From: CAVQBC01 sp963710665
Lineage (GTDB): Bacteria > Actinomycetota > Thermoleophilia > Solirubrobacterales > Solirubrobacteraceae
NCBI GenBank assembly: GCA_963710665.1
Contig: CAVQBC010000007.1
Coordinates: forward strand, 248,001-312,000
Length of the DNA: 64,000 nt
Direction: 5' to 3'
Under the pieces are notes generated by a model that was not told the DNA's origin, made no database searches, and worked only from the letters and a program-made list of their open reading frames with translations. The stretch's first letter is position 1; each line of letters starts with the position of its first letter. This document shows, in pieces, positions 19,341-28,400 of this stretch. Both the position numbers and the translations under genes were made by a program.

Positions 19341-20754
19341 CCCGCGCGCCGGGCTCGCCCGCGGCGGGCGCCGGCAGCTCGGCGGGCGCCTCCTGGCGGG
19401 GGAAGCGGACGCTGAAGCGCGCCCCGCCGAGGTCCGAGGACCCGACCGTCACCTCGGCGCCGTGGAGCGTCGCCTGCTGGGCCACGAGCGCGAGGCCGAG
19501 CCCCGAGCCCGGCCGGTCCGTGCCGTCGAGCCGCGCGAACGGCTCGAACACGCGCACGCGCTCCGCGGGCGGGATCCCCGGTCCGTCGTCGTCGACCTCG
19601 AGCGAGGGCCCGCGGTCGCGGCCCGGCGCCTCGAGCGTGACGCGGACCTCGCCGCCGGGGCGCCCGTGGACCACCGCGTTCTCCACCAGGTTGTCGACGA
19701 GCATCCGCAGCCCCGCCTCCCAGCCCACGACCACGGCCGGGGCGTCCGTCCCCACGCTCGTGAGGCGGACGCCGGGCCGGCGCATGGAGGCGGCGTCGAC
19801 GCTCGACTCGACGAGCTCCGCGAGGTCGACCGGCGCGGTCTCGGTGGGCGCGACGTCGCCGCGCGCGAGCGCCTGCAGCCCGTCGAGCAGGTGCACGAGC
19901 CGGCGCTGCTCGGTCAGCGCGTCGTCGGCGAGCTCGCCGCGCCGGCGCGGGTCCATGTCGGGGTGGCGGGCGATCGCCGACAGCGTCGCCTGGACGCTCG
20001 TCAGCGGCGTGCGCAGCTCGTGCCCGGCGTCGGCGGCGAAGCGCGTGGAGGCCGCCAGCGCGCGGTTGCGCTCGCCGGCCGAGCGGGCCAGGCGGACCAG
20101 CATCGCGTTGAAGCTGTCGGCCAGCTCGCGCAGCTCGGCGGCGCCCCGCGCCGGCACCCGCCGCGCGAGGTCGCCCTCGCCGGCGATGCTCGTCGTCACC
20201 CGCCGCAGCCGGCGCAGCGGGCGGAGCACGAGGTCGGCCGCGAGCCAGACGCCCGCGCCGGCGACGAGCAGCATGAGCGCCCCCAGGGCCGCGAGCCGGC
20301 GCCGCAGGGCGTCCTGGCGCTCCTCGAGGTTCGCCAGGCTGCTCGCCACCTGGAGGCGGACGAGCCCGCCGAGGTCCTGGCTGCCGAGGTTGGTCGTGTA
20401 GATGCGGTAGCGCCGGCCGCGCACCGTGACCGTCCGGAACCCCAGCCCAGCGCGCAGGGGGAGGGGGAACGGGTCGCCGGAGTCGAGCAGCACGGCCTCG
20501 CCGATCGTGAGGCGCAGGGAGCTGTCGGTGGCCCGCAGGACGGCGTCGAGGCGGCGGTCGACGTCGGGCAGCTCGCGCTCGACGGCCGCGATCGCGGTCG
20601 CCTGGGAGAGCTCGGCGGTGCGGCTCAGGCGGTCGTCGAGGTCGCTGCGCTCGCCCCGCTCCACGTCGCGCGCGACGAGGACCCCGGCGGCGACGAGGAC
20701 CACCGCCAGGACGGCGATGACCCCGAGCGTCAGGCGTCCGCGAAGGGTGCGCAC
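19333..20754 (-). CDS. Sensor histidine kinase
   Basis: A 473-residue membrane histidine kinase. TM1 at about 8-29, an extracytoplasmic sensor of about 125 residues, TM2 around 155-178, HAMP, then the H-box AGHELRTPLTSVQ (phospho-acceptor His near residue 247), the N-box ENAVVHG, DDGPGIP (G1) and GSGLGLALVAQQA (G2). All catalytic boxes are present. GTG start at 20754, 4 nt after the response-regulator stop, so it is the second gene of a regulator-kinase operon. The signal sensed is unknown. The adjacent RTX genes make cell-envelope or calcium-related sensing plausible, but this is inference. Confidence 0.93.
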   Translation of the reverse strand: MRTLRGRLTLGVIAVLAVVLVAAGVLVARDVERGERSDLDDRLSRTAELSQATAIAAVERELPDVDRRLDAVLRATDSSLRLTIGEAVLLDSGDPFPLPLRAGLGFRTVTVRGRRYRIYTTNLGSQDLGGLVRLQVASSLANLEERQDALRRRLAALGALMLLVAGAGVWLAADLVLRPLRRLRRVTTSIAGEGDLARRVPARGAAELRELADSFNAMLVRLARSAGERNRALAASTRFAADAGHELRTPLTSVQATLSAIARHPDMDPRRRGELADDALTEQRRLVHLLDGLQALARGDVAPTETAPVDLAELVESSVDAASMRRPGVRLTSVGTDAPAVVVGWEAGLRMLVDNLVENAVVHGRPGGEVRVTLEAPGRDRGPSLEVDDDGPGIPPAERVRVFEPFARLDGTDRPGSGLGLALVAQQATLHGAEVTVGSSDLGGARFSVRFPRQEAPAELPAPAAGEPGARVR

Positions 20755-20758
20755 CCCG

Positions 20759-21454
20759 TCAGGGTCGCAGCACGAAGCCGATCCCGCGCACGGTGTGCAG
20801 GACGCGCGGCTCGCCCGCCGCCTCGAGCTTGCGGCGCAGGTAGCCGACGAAGACGTCGGTCACGTTCGTGCCGGGGTCGAAGTCGTAGCCCCAGATCTCC
20901 TCGTGCAGCCGGCGGCGCTCGAGGACCTCGCCGGGGTGGCGGAGGAAGAGGTGCAGGAGCTCGAACTCGCGGCGGGTGAGGGCGAGGTCGCGCCCGGCGC
21001 GCCGAGCGGTGACGCTCGCGGGGTCGAGCTCGAGGTCGCCGGCGGCGACGCGCTCGGCCTGGGTGGGCGGGCGGCGGCGCAGCAGCGCGTGCAGGCGGGC
21101 GGCGACCTCCTCGACCGAGAACGGCTTGACCACGTAGTCGTCGGCGCCCATCTCGAGGCCGAGGACGCGGTCGGCGACCCGCTCCCGCGCGGAGAGGACG
21201 CAGACCGGGAGGTCGTCGCCGCGGTCGCGCATCCGGCGCAGGACCTCGAGCCCGTCGAGGTCGGGCATCGTGAGGTCCAGCAGCATCACCGCCGGCTGCA
21301 CGGACTCGATCGCCGCCAGCGCGGGGCGGCCGCCGGACGCGCAGACCACCGCGAACCCCTCCAGCTCGAGCCCGGACGCGACCGTGCGGCGGATCGCCGC
21401 GTCGTCGTCGACCAGGAGCACGACCGGCCGCGCCGCCGGCGCGGGGTCAGCCAC
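20759..21454 (-). CDS. OmpR/PhoB-family response regulator
   Basis: A 231-residue response regulator. The receiver domain has LLVDDDAAIRR (acidic pocket), phospho-acceptor Asp in VMLLDLTMPD, and the conserved Lys in DYVVKPFSVEEVAAR. The C-terminal winged helix (LTRREFELLHLFLRHPGEVL, NVTDVFVGYLRRKLE) is the PhoB/OmpR type that binds tandem direct repeats. The GTG at 21454 is chosen; a longer frame reaches 21493 but would run far into the preceding gene. The start lies within the last bases of the small RTX gene, so RTX, regulator and kinase appear to form one operon. Candidate target sites lie at 21940-21979. Confidence 0.93.
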   Translation of the reverse strand: MADPAPAARPVVLLVDDDAAIRRTVASGLELEGFAVVCASGGRPALAAIESVQPAVMLLDLTMPDLDGLEVLRRMRDRGDDLPVCVLSARERVADRVLGLEMGADDYVVKPFSVEEVAARLHALLRRRPPTQAERVAAGDLELDPASVTARRAGRDLALTRREFELLHLFLRHPGEVLERRRLHEEIWGYDFDPGTNVTDVFVGYLRRKLEAAGEPRVLHTVRGIGFVLRP

Positions 21455-21890
21455 GCCGGACGACCTCGCAGCCGCCCTCGATGCTGTCGCCACGGTCGGC
21501 GCGGACGCGGTCGCGCCCGCCCCCGCAGGTGATCCGGTCCGGCGAGCCGTCGCGGGTGTTGATCACGTCGCTGTCGTCGCCGCCGATGACGACGTCGGTG
21601 GCGTCACCGCGGCTCGCCGCGCTGATCCGGTCGCCGCCCGAGCCGCCGAGCAGCGTGTCGGCGCCCCGGCCCCCGATGAGCCGGTCGCGCCCCGCGCCGC
21701 CCGCGAGGATGTCGTTCCCGCCGCGGCCCCGCAGCGTGTCCGCGCCGCCCCGGCCGTTGAGGCGGTCGGCGCCCCGCGTGCCGATGAGGGTGTCGGCTCC
21801 GGACGTCCCCTGGCGGGTGACGGCGGAGGCGACCGGGACGAGCGACAGCATCAGCAGCAGGACGGCGGCGAAGGCGAGGAACCGGGGCAT
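21447..21890 (-). CDS. Small secreted RTX (hemolysin-type calcium-binding repeat) protein
   Basis: A 147-residue protein with a cleavable-looking signal peptide (FLAFAAVLLLMLSLVPVASA) and about seven nonapeptide RTX repeats of the form GGxGxDxLx (for example GRGGADTLRGRGGNDILAGG). Such repeats form a parallel beta roll that folds on binding Ca2+ outside the cell. The C-terminal part (RITCGGGRDRVRAD, EGGCEVV) has two cysteines that could form a disulphide; this cap is common in actinobacterial RTX proteins. It is divergent from the larger RTX gene across a shared control region, and its 3' end overlaps the response-regulator start. No enzymatic domain. Confidence 0.85.
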   Translation of the reverse strand: MPRFLAFAAVLLLMLSLVPVASAVTRQGTSGADTLIGTRGADRLNGRGGADTLRGRGGNDILAGGAGRDRLIGGRGADTLLGGSGGDRISAASRGDATDVVIGGDDSDVINTRDGSPDRITCGGGRDRVRADRGDSIEGGCEVVRRG

Positions 21891-21939
21891 GGTTACAGGT
21901 TGACCCGAGCGGTCGCGGCGGCCGGTCCGGTGCCGGGAT

Positions 21940-21979
21940 CTCTCACGAAATCCTCATTTCCCGTGAGAGGTGCGTGAGA
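21940..21979. promoter_or_regulatory. Candidate response-regulator binding site between the RTX genes
   Basis: The heptamer CGTGAGA occurs at 21962-21968 and again at 21973-21979, an 11-bp spacing (one helix turn) usual for OmpR/PhoB-type direct repeats. A third copy is inverted at 21941-21947 (TCTCACG). Together with GAAAT/ATTTC (21947-21951 and 21956-21960) this also forms an interrupted palindrome. It lies midway between two divergent RTX genes and next to a PhoB-type regulator operon. Confidence 0.5.
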
Positions 21980-22052
21980 CCACGGCACCACTGCACCCGG
22001 AAAGGGTCATACAGGGCTTCGACGGCACCACCACCGACGGGAGGAGCACTCG

Positions 22053-22928
22053 ATGCCCATCTTCACCGCACGAACGCGAATGGCCACTGTGGCCGCGTCC
22101 GCCGCGCTGGTCGCGCTGCCCGCGACGGCCGTGGCGGCGACCATCCAGGGAGGGCCGGGCTCCGAGCGGCTCCGCGGGACGCAGGCCGCCGACATGATCG
22201 ACGGCAACGGCGGCAACGACCGCATCCGTGGACGGGGCGCCGACGACCGCCTCATCGGCGGTCTCGGCGACGACCGCGTCTTCGGCGGCGCCGCCAACGA
22301 CGCCATCTTCGGCGTCCAGGGCGACGACCGCCTCTACGGCGGCCGCGGCAACGACTCGATCAGCGGCGACGCCAACGACACCGGCGACCGGACGTCGTTC
22401 GACCGCCTCTACGGCGCGGCGGGCGACGACACGCTGCGCGGCGGCGACGCCCGCGACCGCGTCTACGGCGGCGCCGGCAACGACACGAGCTTCGGCGAGC
22501 GCGGCCGCGACGTGATGGCCGGCGGCCCCGGCGACGACGGCCAGGACGGCGGCGCCGGCGACGACGTCGTCTACGCCAACCGCGGGCGCGACACGTCCTC
22601 GGGCGGCGACGGCAACGACACGCTGTGGGCGCTCGCGCGCGCCGACGTCCAGCCGGGCCCCGGCGGCGCGGTCGACACGGCCGGCGACGCCCTCGACGGC
22701 GGCGCGGGCGACGACACGTTCCGCACGCGCGACGGCGAGGCCGACCTGATCACCTGCGGCCCGGGCAACGACAACGCGCTGCTCGACACCGCCGACGTGA
22801 TCACCGACGCGACGGCCGCCAACCCGAACGGCTCGTGCGAGCGCGTCGTGCGCAAGGCGCCGAAGCAGGGCGAGTCGCGGAGCGAGGACCGGCAGGAGTC
22901 GCCCGCGGGCGAGAACCGGGAGTCCTAA
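22053..22928 (+). CDS. Secreted RTX calcium-binding repeat protein
   Basis: A 291-residue secreted protein: signal peptide (ATVAASAALVALPATAVAA), then about 14 RTX nonapeptides (for example GGNDRIRGRGADDRLIGG and GGRGNDSISG) forming one or two Ca2+ beta rolls, then a C-terminal segment with two cysteines (LITCGPGND, NGSCERVV) and a charged tail (KQGESRSEDRQESPAGEN). There is no protease, lipase or adhesin domain and no classical type I secretion tail; export is probably Sec-dependent. GGAGG precedes the ATG by about 7 nt. It shares the upstream CGTGAGA repeats with the divergent small RTX gene. The role is likely structural or calcium-related at the cell surface. Confidence 0.88.
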   Translation: MPIFTARTRMATVAASAALVALPATAVAATIQGGPGSERLRGTQAADMIDGNGGNDRIRGRGADDRLIGGLGDDRVFGGAANDAIFGVQGDDRLYGGRGNDSISGDANDTGDRTSFDRLYGAAGDDTLRGGDARDRVYGGAGNDTSFGERGRDVMAGGPGDDGQDGGAGDDVVYANRGRDTSSGGDGNDTLWALARADVQPGPGGAVDTAGDALDGGAGDDTFRTRDGEADLITCGPGNDNALLDTADVITDATAANPNGSCERVVRKAPKQGESRSEDRQESPAGENRES

Positions 22929-22962
22929 GGGACGGGAGTCCGAGGAATAGGCCCCCCGCCCG

Positions 22963-24315
22963 TCACCCCTGCGGGGCGCCGGCCGGGACGGCCGGCGCCC
23001 CGCTGTCTTCCGCCACCGGATCGCCGCCGCCCCTGCGCAGGCGCGCCGCGAGCCCCGCGGCGCCGACCGCCACGAGCGCTGCGAAGAGCGGCATGTTGTG
23101 ACGCGGCTCGGGGACCAGGACCATGTTGTCGAGCGTCGAGAGCGCGACGATCGCGGCGAGCACGACGGCGACCGGCTCGCGCCGCAGCACGCCGAGCACG
23201 AGCCCCGCGAGGCCCGCGGCGAGCAGCGCGAGGTGGATCGCGATCAGCGCCGGCTGCGGGGTCTGGAACGGCCGCGACCACAGCCGCTCCACCTTGCGCA
23301 GCGTCATCCCCGCGTAGCCCGGCGGGTCGCCGAGCGCGTAGCGCCGCACGTTGGCCAGCGCCTCGGCCATCAGCGCGGCGTCGCGAGGCTCGGCGGGGCG
23401 GCGGGCGGCGACGGCGTCGAGCACGCGGCCCGCCGGCATGCGCAGCGGGTCGACGTCGCGGAGGTCGGGGGCGTGCGCGCGCGCCTCGCCGGCCAGCCCG
23501 CGCTTGAAGCCGACCACCGTTCCCTCGCCGGGCAGGTAGGTGCCCATGAACAGCGTGCCGGGCCCGCCGCCGCTGACCGGCACGAGCCGCCCGCGGTTGA
23601 CCGACGCGAACGCGACCCACGGCAGGATCACCACCAGCACGCCGGCCGTGAGAGCGGCGGCCGGGCGCACGCCGGCGGTGCGGCGCGTCACGAGCCACAG
23701 CGCCGGGCCCGCGACCAGGACCGGCAAGAGGAGGTCGGCGCGGGTGAGCACGGCCAGGCCGAGCAGCGCGCCCGCCGCCGCGGCCCAGCCTGCCCGCGCT
23801 GCTCCACGCGCGCATGCCTTCGCCAGCGCCAGCATCCCCAGCAGGACGAGCAGCGCCGCCAGCGGCTCGGAGATCTGGTAGCGCGAGACCGTGATGAGCG
23901 GGGGGAAGAGGGCGATCGCCGCCGCGGCCGCGAGCCCCGCCCCGGGGCCCGCGATCAGCGCGGCGAGGCCGAACGCCGCGGGGATCATGAGCGTGCCGAT
24001 CAGCGCCTGCGCCGTTCGCGCGGCGGGCACCTCGTGCGGCTGCGAGGCCCGTCCCGCGGGTAGCAGCCGCTCGGCCGCCGCGAAGGCCACCGGGGCGCCC
24101 GGCGCCCAGCGCGTGCGGTCCCCGAGCCGGGGGTCGCCGTAGTCGCCGCGCTCGGCGAGGCCGGTCGCCAGCCGGCCATAGGACTGCTCGTCGGGGAAGA
24201 GCCGGTGGCCCGGGTCGGAGCTCGCCGCGAGCCGCAGCGCACCGCCCGCGACGACCAGGGCGACGAGCACGGCCCCCACGACCCGGCGCGAGCGCGCGCG
24301 CCTCATGGCGCGCAT
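22963..24315 (-). CDS. GT39-like (ArnT/PMT-type) membrane glycosyltransferase
   Basis: A 450-residue protein with about ten membrane helices. After the first helix (VVGAVLVALVVAGGALRL) it has LFPDEQSYGRLA, the acidic D-E loop characteristic of GT39/GT83 (dolichol- or polyprenyl-phosphate sugar transferases); SRYQISEPLAALLVLLGMLALA and TRADLLLPVLVAG are also family-like. It probably moves a sugar from a polyprenyl carrier to an exported acceptor; donor and acceptor are unknown. ATG at 24315 or, three codons later, at 24306. The end of the gene contains a strong 14-bp hairpin. Confidence 0.75.
   Translation of the reverse strand: MRAMRRARSRRVVGAVLVALVVAGGALRLAASSDPGHRLFPDEQSYGRLATGLAERGDYGDPRLGDRTRWAPGAPVAFAAAERLLPAGRASQPHEVPAARTAQALIGTLMIPAAFGLAALIAGPGAGLAAAAAIALFPPLITVSRYQISEPLAALLVLLGMLALAKACARGAARAGWAAAAGALLGLAVLTRADLLLPVLVAGPALWLVTRRTAGVRPAAALTAGVLVVILPWVAFASVNRGRLVPVSGGGPGTLFMGTYLPGEGTVVGFKRGLAGEARAHAPDLRDVDPLRMPAGRVLDAVAARRPAEPRDAALMAEALANVRRYALGDPPGYAGMTLRKVERLWSRPFQTPQPALIAIHLALLAAGLAGLVLGVLRREPVAVVLAAIVALSTLDNMVLVPEPRHNMPLFAALVAVGAAGLAARLRRGGGDPVAEDSGAPAVPAGAPQG
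22971..23003. terminator. Strong 14-bp hairpin at a convergent gene junction
   Basis: Arms 22971-22984 and 22990-23003 are exact reverse complements with a 5-nt loop. It lies inside the last codons of the minus-strand glycosyltransferase and about 45 bp after the RTX stop. No U-tract follows on either strand, so termination is possible but not assured. Confidence 0.4.
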
Positions 24316-24414
24316 ACTGACGGGCGCTCCCGACGGGCCGCGGCCGGCGCCCGCGTCAGCCCCCGGACCCTCCCGCGAAACTCCTGTGTGACGGCGGTGT
24401 TCACGCGTTGCCCC

Positions 24415-25182
24415 ATGCGTCACACCATTTTCACCGCCGTGCTCCTCGCCGCCGCGCTCGTCGCGCCGGCGAGCGCCGCGGCCGGCACGTCCGCCGGCAA
24501 CGCGCGGGCCGGCGCGGGGGTCCGGCTGCTGGCGTGCGAGACGGGGCCGGCCGATGCCGACCGCGCGGCGGCCTTCGAGGGGCGCGTGCGCGCGCAGCGG
24601 CCCGGTCAGCGGCTGCAGATGCGCTTCACGCTTCAGGTCTCGACGCCGGACGCGCCGCGCTGGCGCACGGTGCCGGCGCCCGGGTTCGGCGTCTGGTACT
24701 CGGCGGACTCCGGGGTGACCCGCTGGACGTACTCCAAGCGCGTGCAGGACCTCCTCGCCCCGGCGAGCTACCGCGCGAAGGTCCGCTTCCGCTGGCGCGA
24801 CGCGCGCGGGACCGTCGTCGCCAGGACCGCGGTCGTCTCGCCGTCCTGCAAGCAGCCCGACGTGCGGCCGGACCTGCGCACCGGCGCGGTCACCGCGCAG
24901 GCCGCCGGGGCGAGCGCGGCGCGCTACGCCGTGGAGGTCCGCAACGCCGGCCGCGGCCCCGCGGAGGCGACCGCCCTCACGCTCGGCTTCGGCAGCACGC
25001 TGCTCGAGGGCGCCGTGCCGGCGCTCGCGGCCGGCGAGGCGCGGACCGTGACCGTCACCGGGCCCCGCTGCCAGGCGGGCTCCGAGGTCGAGCTGATCCT
25101 CGACCCGGCGTCGCGCGTGGACGAGCGCGACGAGGACGACAACACGCGCATGGTCCCGTGCCCGGCCGTGGCCTCCGGCTGA
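24415..25182 (+). CDS. Secreted CARDB-domain protein
   Basis: A 255-residue exported protein. Signal peptide MRHTIFTAVLLAAALVAPASA, then a beta-rich region of about 115 residues (TLQVSTPDAPRWRTVPAPG, SKRVQDLLAPASYRAKVRFRW) with cysteines that could pair, then a CARDB-like immunoglobulin-type domain from about residue 145 (KQPDVRPDLRTG, YAVEVRNAGRGPAEATAL, ASRVDERDEDDNTRMVPC). CARDB domains are cell-adhesion-like folds in secreted bacterial proteins. ATG at 24415 starts the signal peptide; open frame before it has no homology. The gene stands alone between the GT39-like gene and rpmE. Exact function unknown. Confidence 0.75.
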   Translation: MRHTIFTAVLLAAALVAPASAAAGTSAGNARAGAGVRLLACETGPADADRAAAFEGRVRAQRPGQRLQMRFTLQVSTPDAPRWRTVPAPGFGVWYSADSGVTRWTYSKRVQDLLAPASYRAKVRFRWRDARGTVVARTAVVSPSCKQPDVRPDLRTGAVTAQAAGASAARYAVEVRNAGRGPAEATALTLGFGSTLLEGAVPALAAGEARTVTVTGPRCQAGSEVELILDPASRVDERDEDDNTRMVPCPAVASG

Positions 25183-25219
25183 GTGACGCACCCCACCCGC
25201 CGGGCCTGGTACGCCCATC

Positions 25220-25225
25220 TAAACT
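25220..25225 (+). promoter_or_regulatory. -10 box (TAAACT) of rpmE, probable leaderless start
   Basis: TAAACT is followed by 7 nt and then the rpmE ATG at 25233. No Shine-Dalgarno sequence precedes the ATG. Confidence 0.5.
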
Positions 25226-25232
25226 GGATTCC

Positions 25233-25442
25233 ATGAAGACCGACATCCACCCGGAGTACGTCGAGGCCCACGTCCGCTGCACCTGCGGCAACGAGTTCAC
25301 GACGCGCTCGACGAAGCCCGAGCTCCACGTGGAGATCTGCTCGAACTGCCACCCGTTCTACACGGGCCGGCAGAAGCTGGTCGACACCGGCGGTCGCGTG
25401 GAGCGCTTCCAGCGGCGCGCCGCCCGCCGCCGCCGCGACTAG
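25233..25442 (+). CDS. rpmE: 50S ribosomal protein L31 (zinc-binding form)
   Basis: A 69-residue ribosomal protein, MKTDIHPEYVEAHVRCTCG onwards. Cys16, Cys18, Cys36 and Cys39 (CSNCHPFYTG) make the zinc site, so this is the C+ type rather than the zinc-free paralogue used under zinc starvation. The tail RRAARRRRD is strongly basic, as expected for rRNA binding. It is followed by a clear hairpin terminator. The neighbouring order rpmE-...-prfA-prmC-sua5 is a common actinobacterial arrangement, here interrupted by a carboxypeptidase gene on the opposite strand. Confidence 0.96.
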   Translation: MKTDIHPEYVEAHVRCTCGNEFTTRSTKPELHVEICSNCHPFYTGRQKLVDTGGRVERFQRRAARRRRD

Positions 25443-25450
25443 CTCGCGCA

Positions 25451-25480
25451 GGCCGCCCCGCCCCGCAGGCCGGGGCGGCC
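25451..25480. terminator. Bidirectional hairpin terminator between rpmE and the M14 gene
   Basis: GGCCGCCCCG at 25451-25460 and CGGGGCGGCC at 25471-25480 are exact reverse complements with a 10-nt loop, followed on the plus strand by CACACTCTTTCG. It lies between convergent stops. Confidence 0.6.
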
Positions 25481-25496
25481 CACACTCTTTCGTTCG

Positions 25497-28400
25497 CTAC
25501 CGGCGCCGCGCGGCCCGCCCGCCGCGGACGCCGAGGTAGCGCATCGCGTCGCCCACGAGCTCCGCGCGGCGGGCGGCCGTGCGCGCGCCCTCCAGCCCGA
25601 AGCCGTAGTAGACGGTGTCGTCGGTGGCCACCGCCGGACCCTCGAGGTAGCCGACCGAGCCCGACTGCGCCCACTGGACCTCGTCGGCCGAGCCCGCCGG
25701 GGCGGGGCCGGCCTGCCAGCCGCCGAGCCCGTCCTCGAAGGACGTCTGATCGGCGGCCTGGCCGTCCTTGGTGACGACCGCGTCGTCGACGAACACGCCC
25801 AGCCCGGCGGTCCCGAAGTCCTGCACGTAGGAGATCGAGACCTCGACCTGCCGGCCGTGGTACGCGCTCAGGTCGATCTTCCAGTCCTGGAAGCCGCCGG
25901 AGTTCCCGGTGGCGCCGTTCCAGGCGCCGGTCGTCCCGGTGGCCGTGCAGTCCTTCTGGGCCGGGTCGGTGCTCTTGTTGACGTTGGTCTGGTAGTGCGC
26001 GAGGAACGGGTGCAGCGTGTCCCAGTTGATGTCACAGGACTCGCCGACGTCCGCGGACGTGTTCCCGTTGGCGTCGGGCAGCGTGGTCCAGTCGTCCTGG
26101 CCGACCGTGTGGGCCTCGACGATCACGTAGTCGTAGGCCTCCTCGGTGTCGTAGGAGACCTTGAACGAGAGGTCCGCGCTGGTGGCGCCGGTCAGGTCGA
26201 TGGTCTTGCGCAGCCGCTGGTAGGAGTTGTCGCGCGACTTCGCGACCATGTACGACGAGCCCGTGGGCGGGTCGAACGCCGGCGGGCGGTCGAACCGCGC
26301 GGCCGGCTCGGACGCGAACAGCGGGTAGGTCGCCGCCGGCAGGATGCTCGACGTGGTCACCATCGAGTAGACGTGGGACTGGTTGTCCGCGCTGTCGGCG
26401 CCGTTGAGCGCGATCGGGGCGGTCCCGAACGCGCCGCCGGCGGACCGGATCGGCAGCGCCGACGCCTCCTCCTTGGTGGCCGCCGCATCGATGTGCAGGT
26501 AGGCCCCCAGGTAGTACTGGAGGAAGTCGTTGGAGAGCGGGACGCAGTTGGGCACCTCGCCGCCCGGCGCGCAGTACGGCGGCTGACCGGCAGGGTTGTA
26601 GGCGAAGCCCGACAGCTGCCCGAACGCCGCGTTCTGGCCGGTGTAGAGCAGCTTGCCGCCGTCGTTGAGGTAGTCGCGCACGGCGATGATCTCGTCGTCG
26701 GCCAGCTTCGAGGTGCCGGTCCCGGCGCCCATCCCCGGCTCGCGGACGAACAGGTCGTCGCCCGTGTACCAGAGCACCGCCCGGTAGTGGCCGAGCACGC
26801 CGAGCGGGTCCGGAGCCGTGCGCTCCTCGGCGTCGACGTCGTAGACGTCGTAGCGGATGCCGGCTGCCCGCAGCGCGTCCTCGTAGGAGCGCAGGTGGTT
26901 CGGGCCGGTGCCAGGCGCCGTGTTCGGCTGCAGCCCCGAGTAGTCCTCGGCGGAGAGGACCAGGACGGGCGCCCGGCTCTCGCTGCGCGCGGTGTAGGTG
27001 AAGGACGACGAGCGCGTGCCGCGCCGGCCGGCCTGGAACCACACCCGCACGCGGTCGCCGGGCTTCGTGCCGCGGACGTTGCCGCGCACGCGGTGGAAGT
27101 ACACGTCGCCGGGGCCGCCGTAGCGCTCGCCGCCCCGGTACTCGCCCGCGGGCGCGCTGCGGGCCTTGCCGCCGTTGACGCTCCAGTGCACGCGCACCGC
27201 GCCCAGGGAGCGCTTGACGTCCGCCTCGACCGGCTGCGGATCGCCGTAGGAGACCTTGAACGGCTTGATCTCGAAGTCGGGCACCTCGTTGCCCAGGTGG
27301 GAGACCGGGTTCGCCGGGTCCTTGGCCGACTCCGCCACGTCGAGCGCGAACGGGATGTTCTTCTCGAACGCGGCCTGCAGGTCGGCCTCGGAGTCCTGGA
27401 ACTCGAACACGCTCTGGCCGCCGCCCCGGGCGGGATCGGCGACGTCCATCTCCGGCGTCCAGGCCAGCGTGTCGTACTTGGTGTGCGCGTGATCGGTCGT
27501 CTCGCCGTTGGTGGTGTAGAGCTCGGCCGAGACGTCCGGGTCGTACGGGTGCGGCGCGCCGGGCGCGTTGCCCGCGATCGCCGGCTTGTCGTCCGTCCCC
27601 GACAGCGCCTCATAGATCGGGTCGTCGGCCGTGTAGGTCTCGACCTGGAAGCCGAACGGGTACAGCAGCAGCTCGGCGGCCGAGTGGTAGTTGACCTGGA
27701 AGGTGAAGCGGATGCGCCGCAGCAGGCCGTCCATCGCCCGCGTCTCGGGCTCGGACGACGGGCCGGCGCCGCGGTAGGTCTCGCTCGCCGGATCCGTCGA
27801 GGAGCCCTCGTCGTCGTAGTTCCAGTTCGTCGCGAAGTTGCGGTTGAGGTCGACGCCGTCGCCGCTCGTGATCTGCCCGTCGCCGTCGACGTCGCGCAGG
27901 TTCTTGCGCCACAGGCGGTTGCCGGGCGTGAAGGTGAAGTCGTAGCCGTCGGGGTTGGCCGAGACCACGAACCACAGCTCGGTCGTGTCGACGACCTGGG
28001 TGATGCGGCGGCCGGTCTCGTCCGGCTTGCCGTACTGGTCGAGCACGTAGTGCAGGAGCCGGCGGGTCATCTCCGGCGTGATCCACTCGCGCGCGTGCTG
28101 GTTGGACGAGTACAGGACCGAGGGCCGGCGTCCGTCGCGGACCGTGCGCGCGTTGCGCGTGACCTTGAGCGCCAGGATCGGCACCCCGCGCAGCGACTTG
28201 CCGATCTCCACGACCTTGACCAGGCCGGGATGCGCGGCCGCCACGCTCTGCAGCTCCTCGTAGAGCGTCTGGCGCGGGTTGCCGCTCGCGTCGGTGCCGA
28301 CGTACGTCTTGTCCCAGTAGGGCCGGTAGACGTCGTAGGAGCCGTCGGGGCGCACGCCCGCGGTGCGGGCGGTGGCGGTCCGCGCGCGGCGCGGCGCGAG

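Noticed and set aside
22053..22928. Secreted RTX protease or lipase toxin
   Set aside because: Only calcium-binding repeats are present; there is no catalytic domain.
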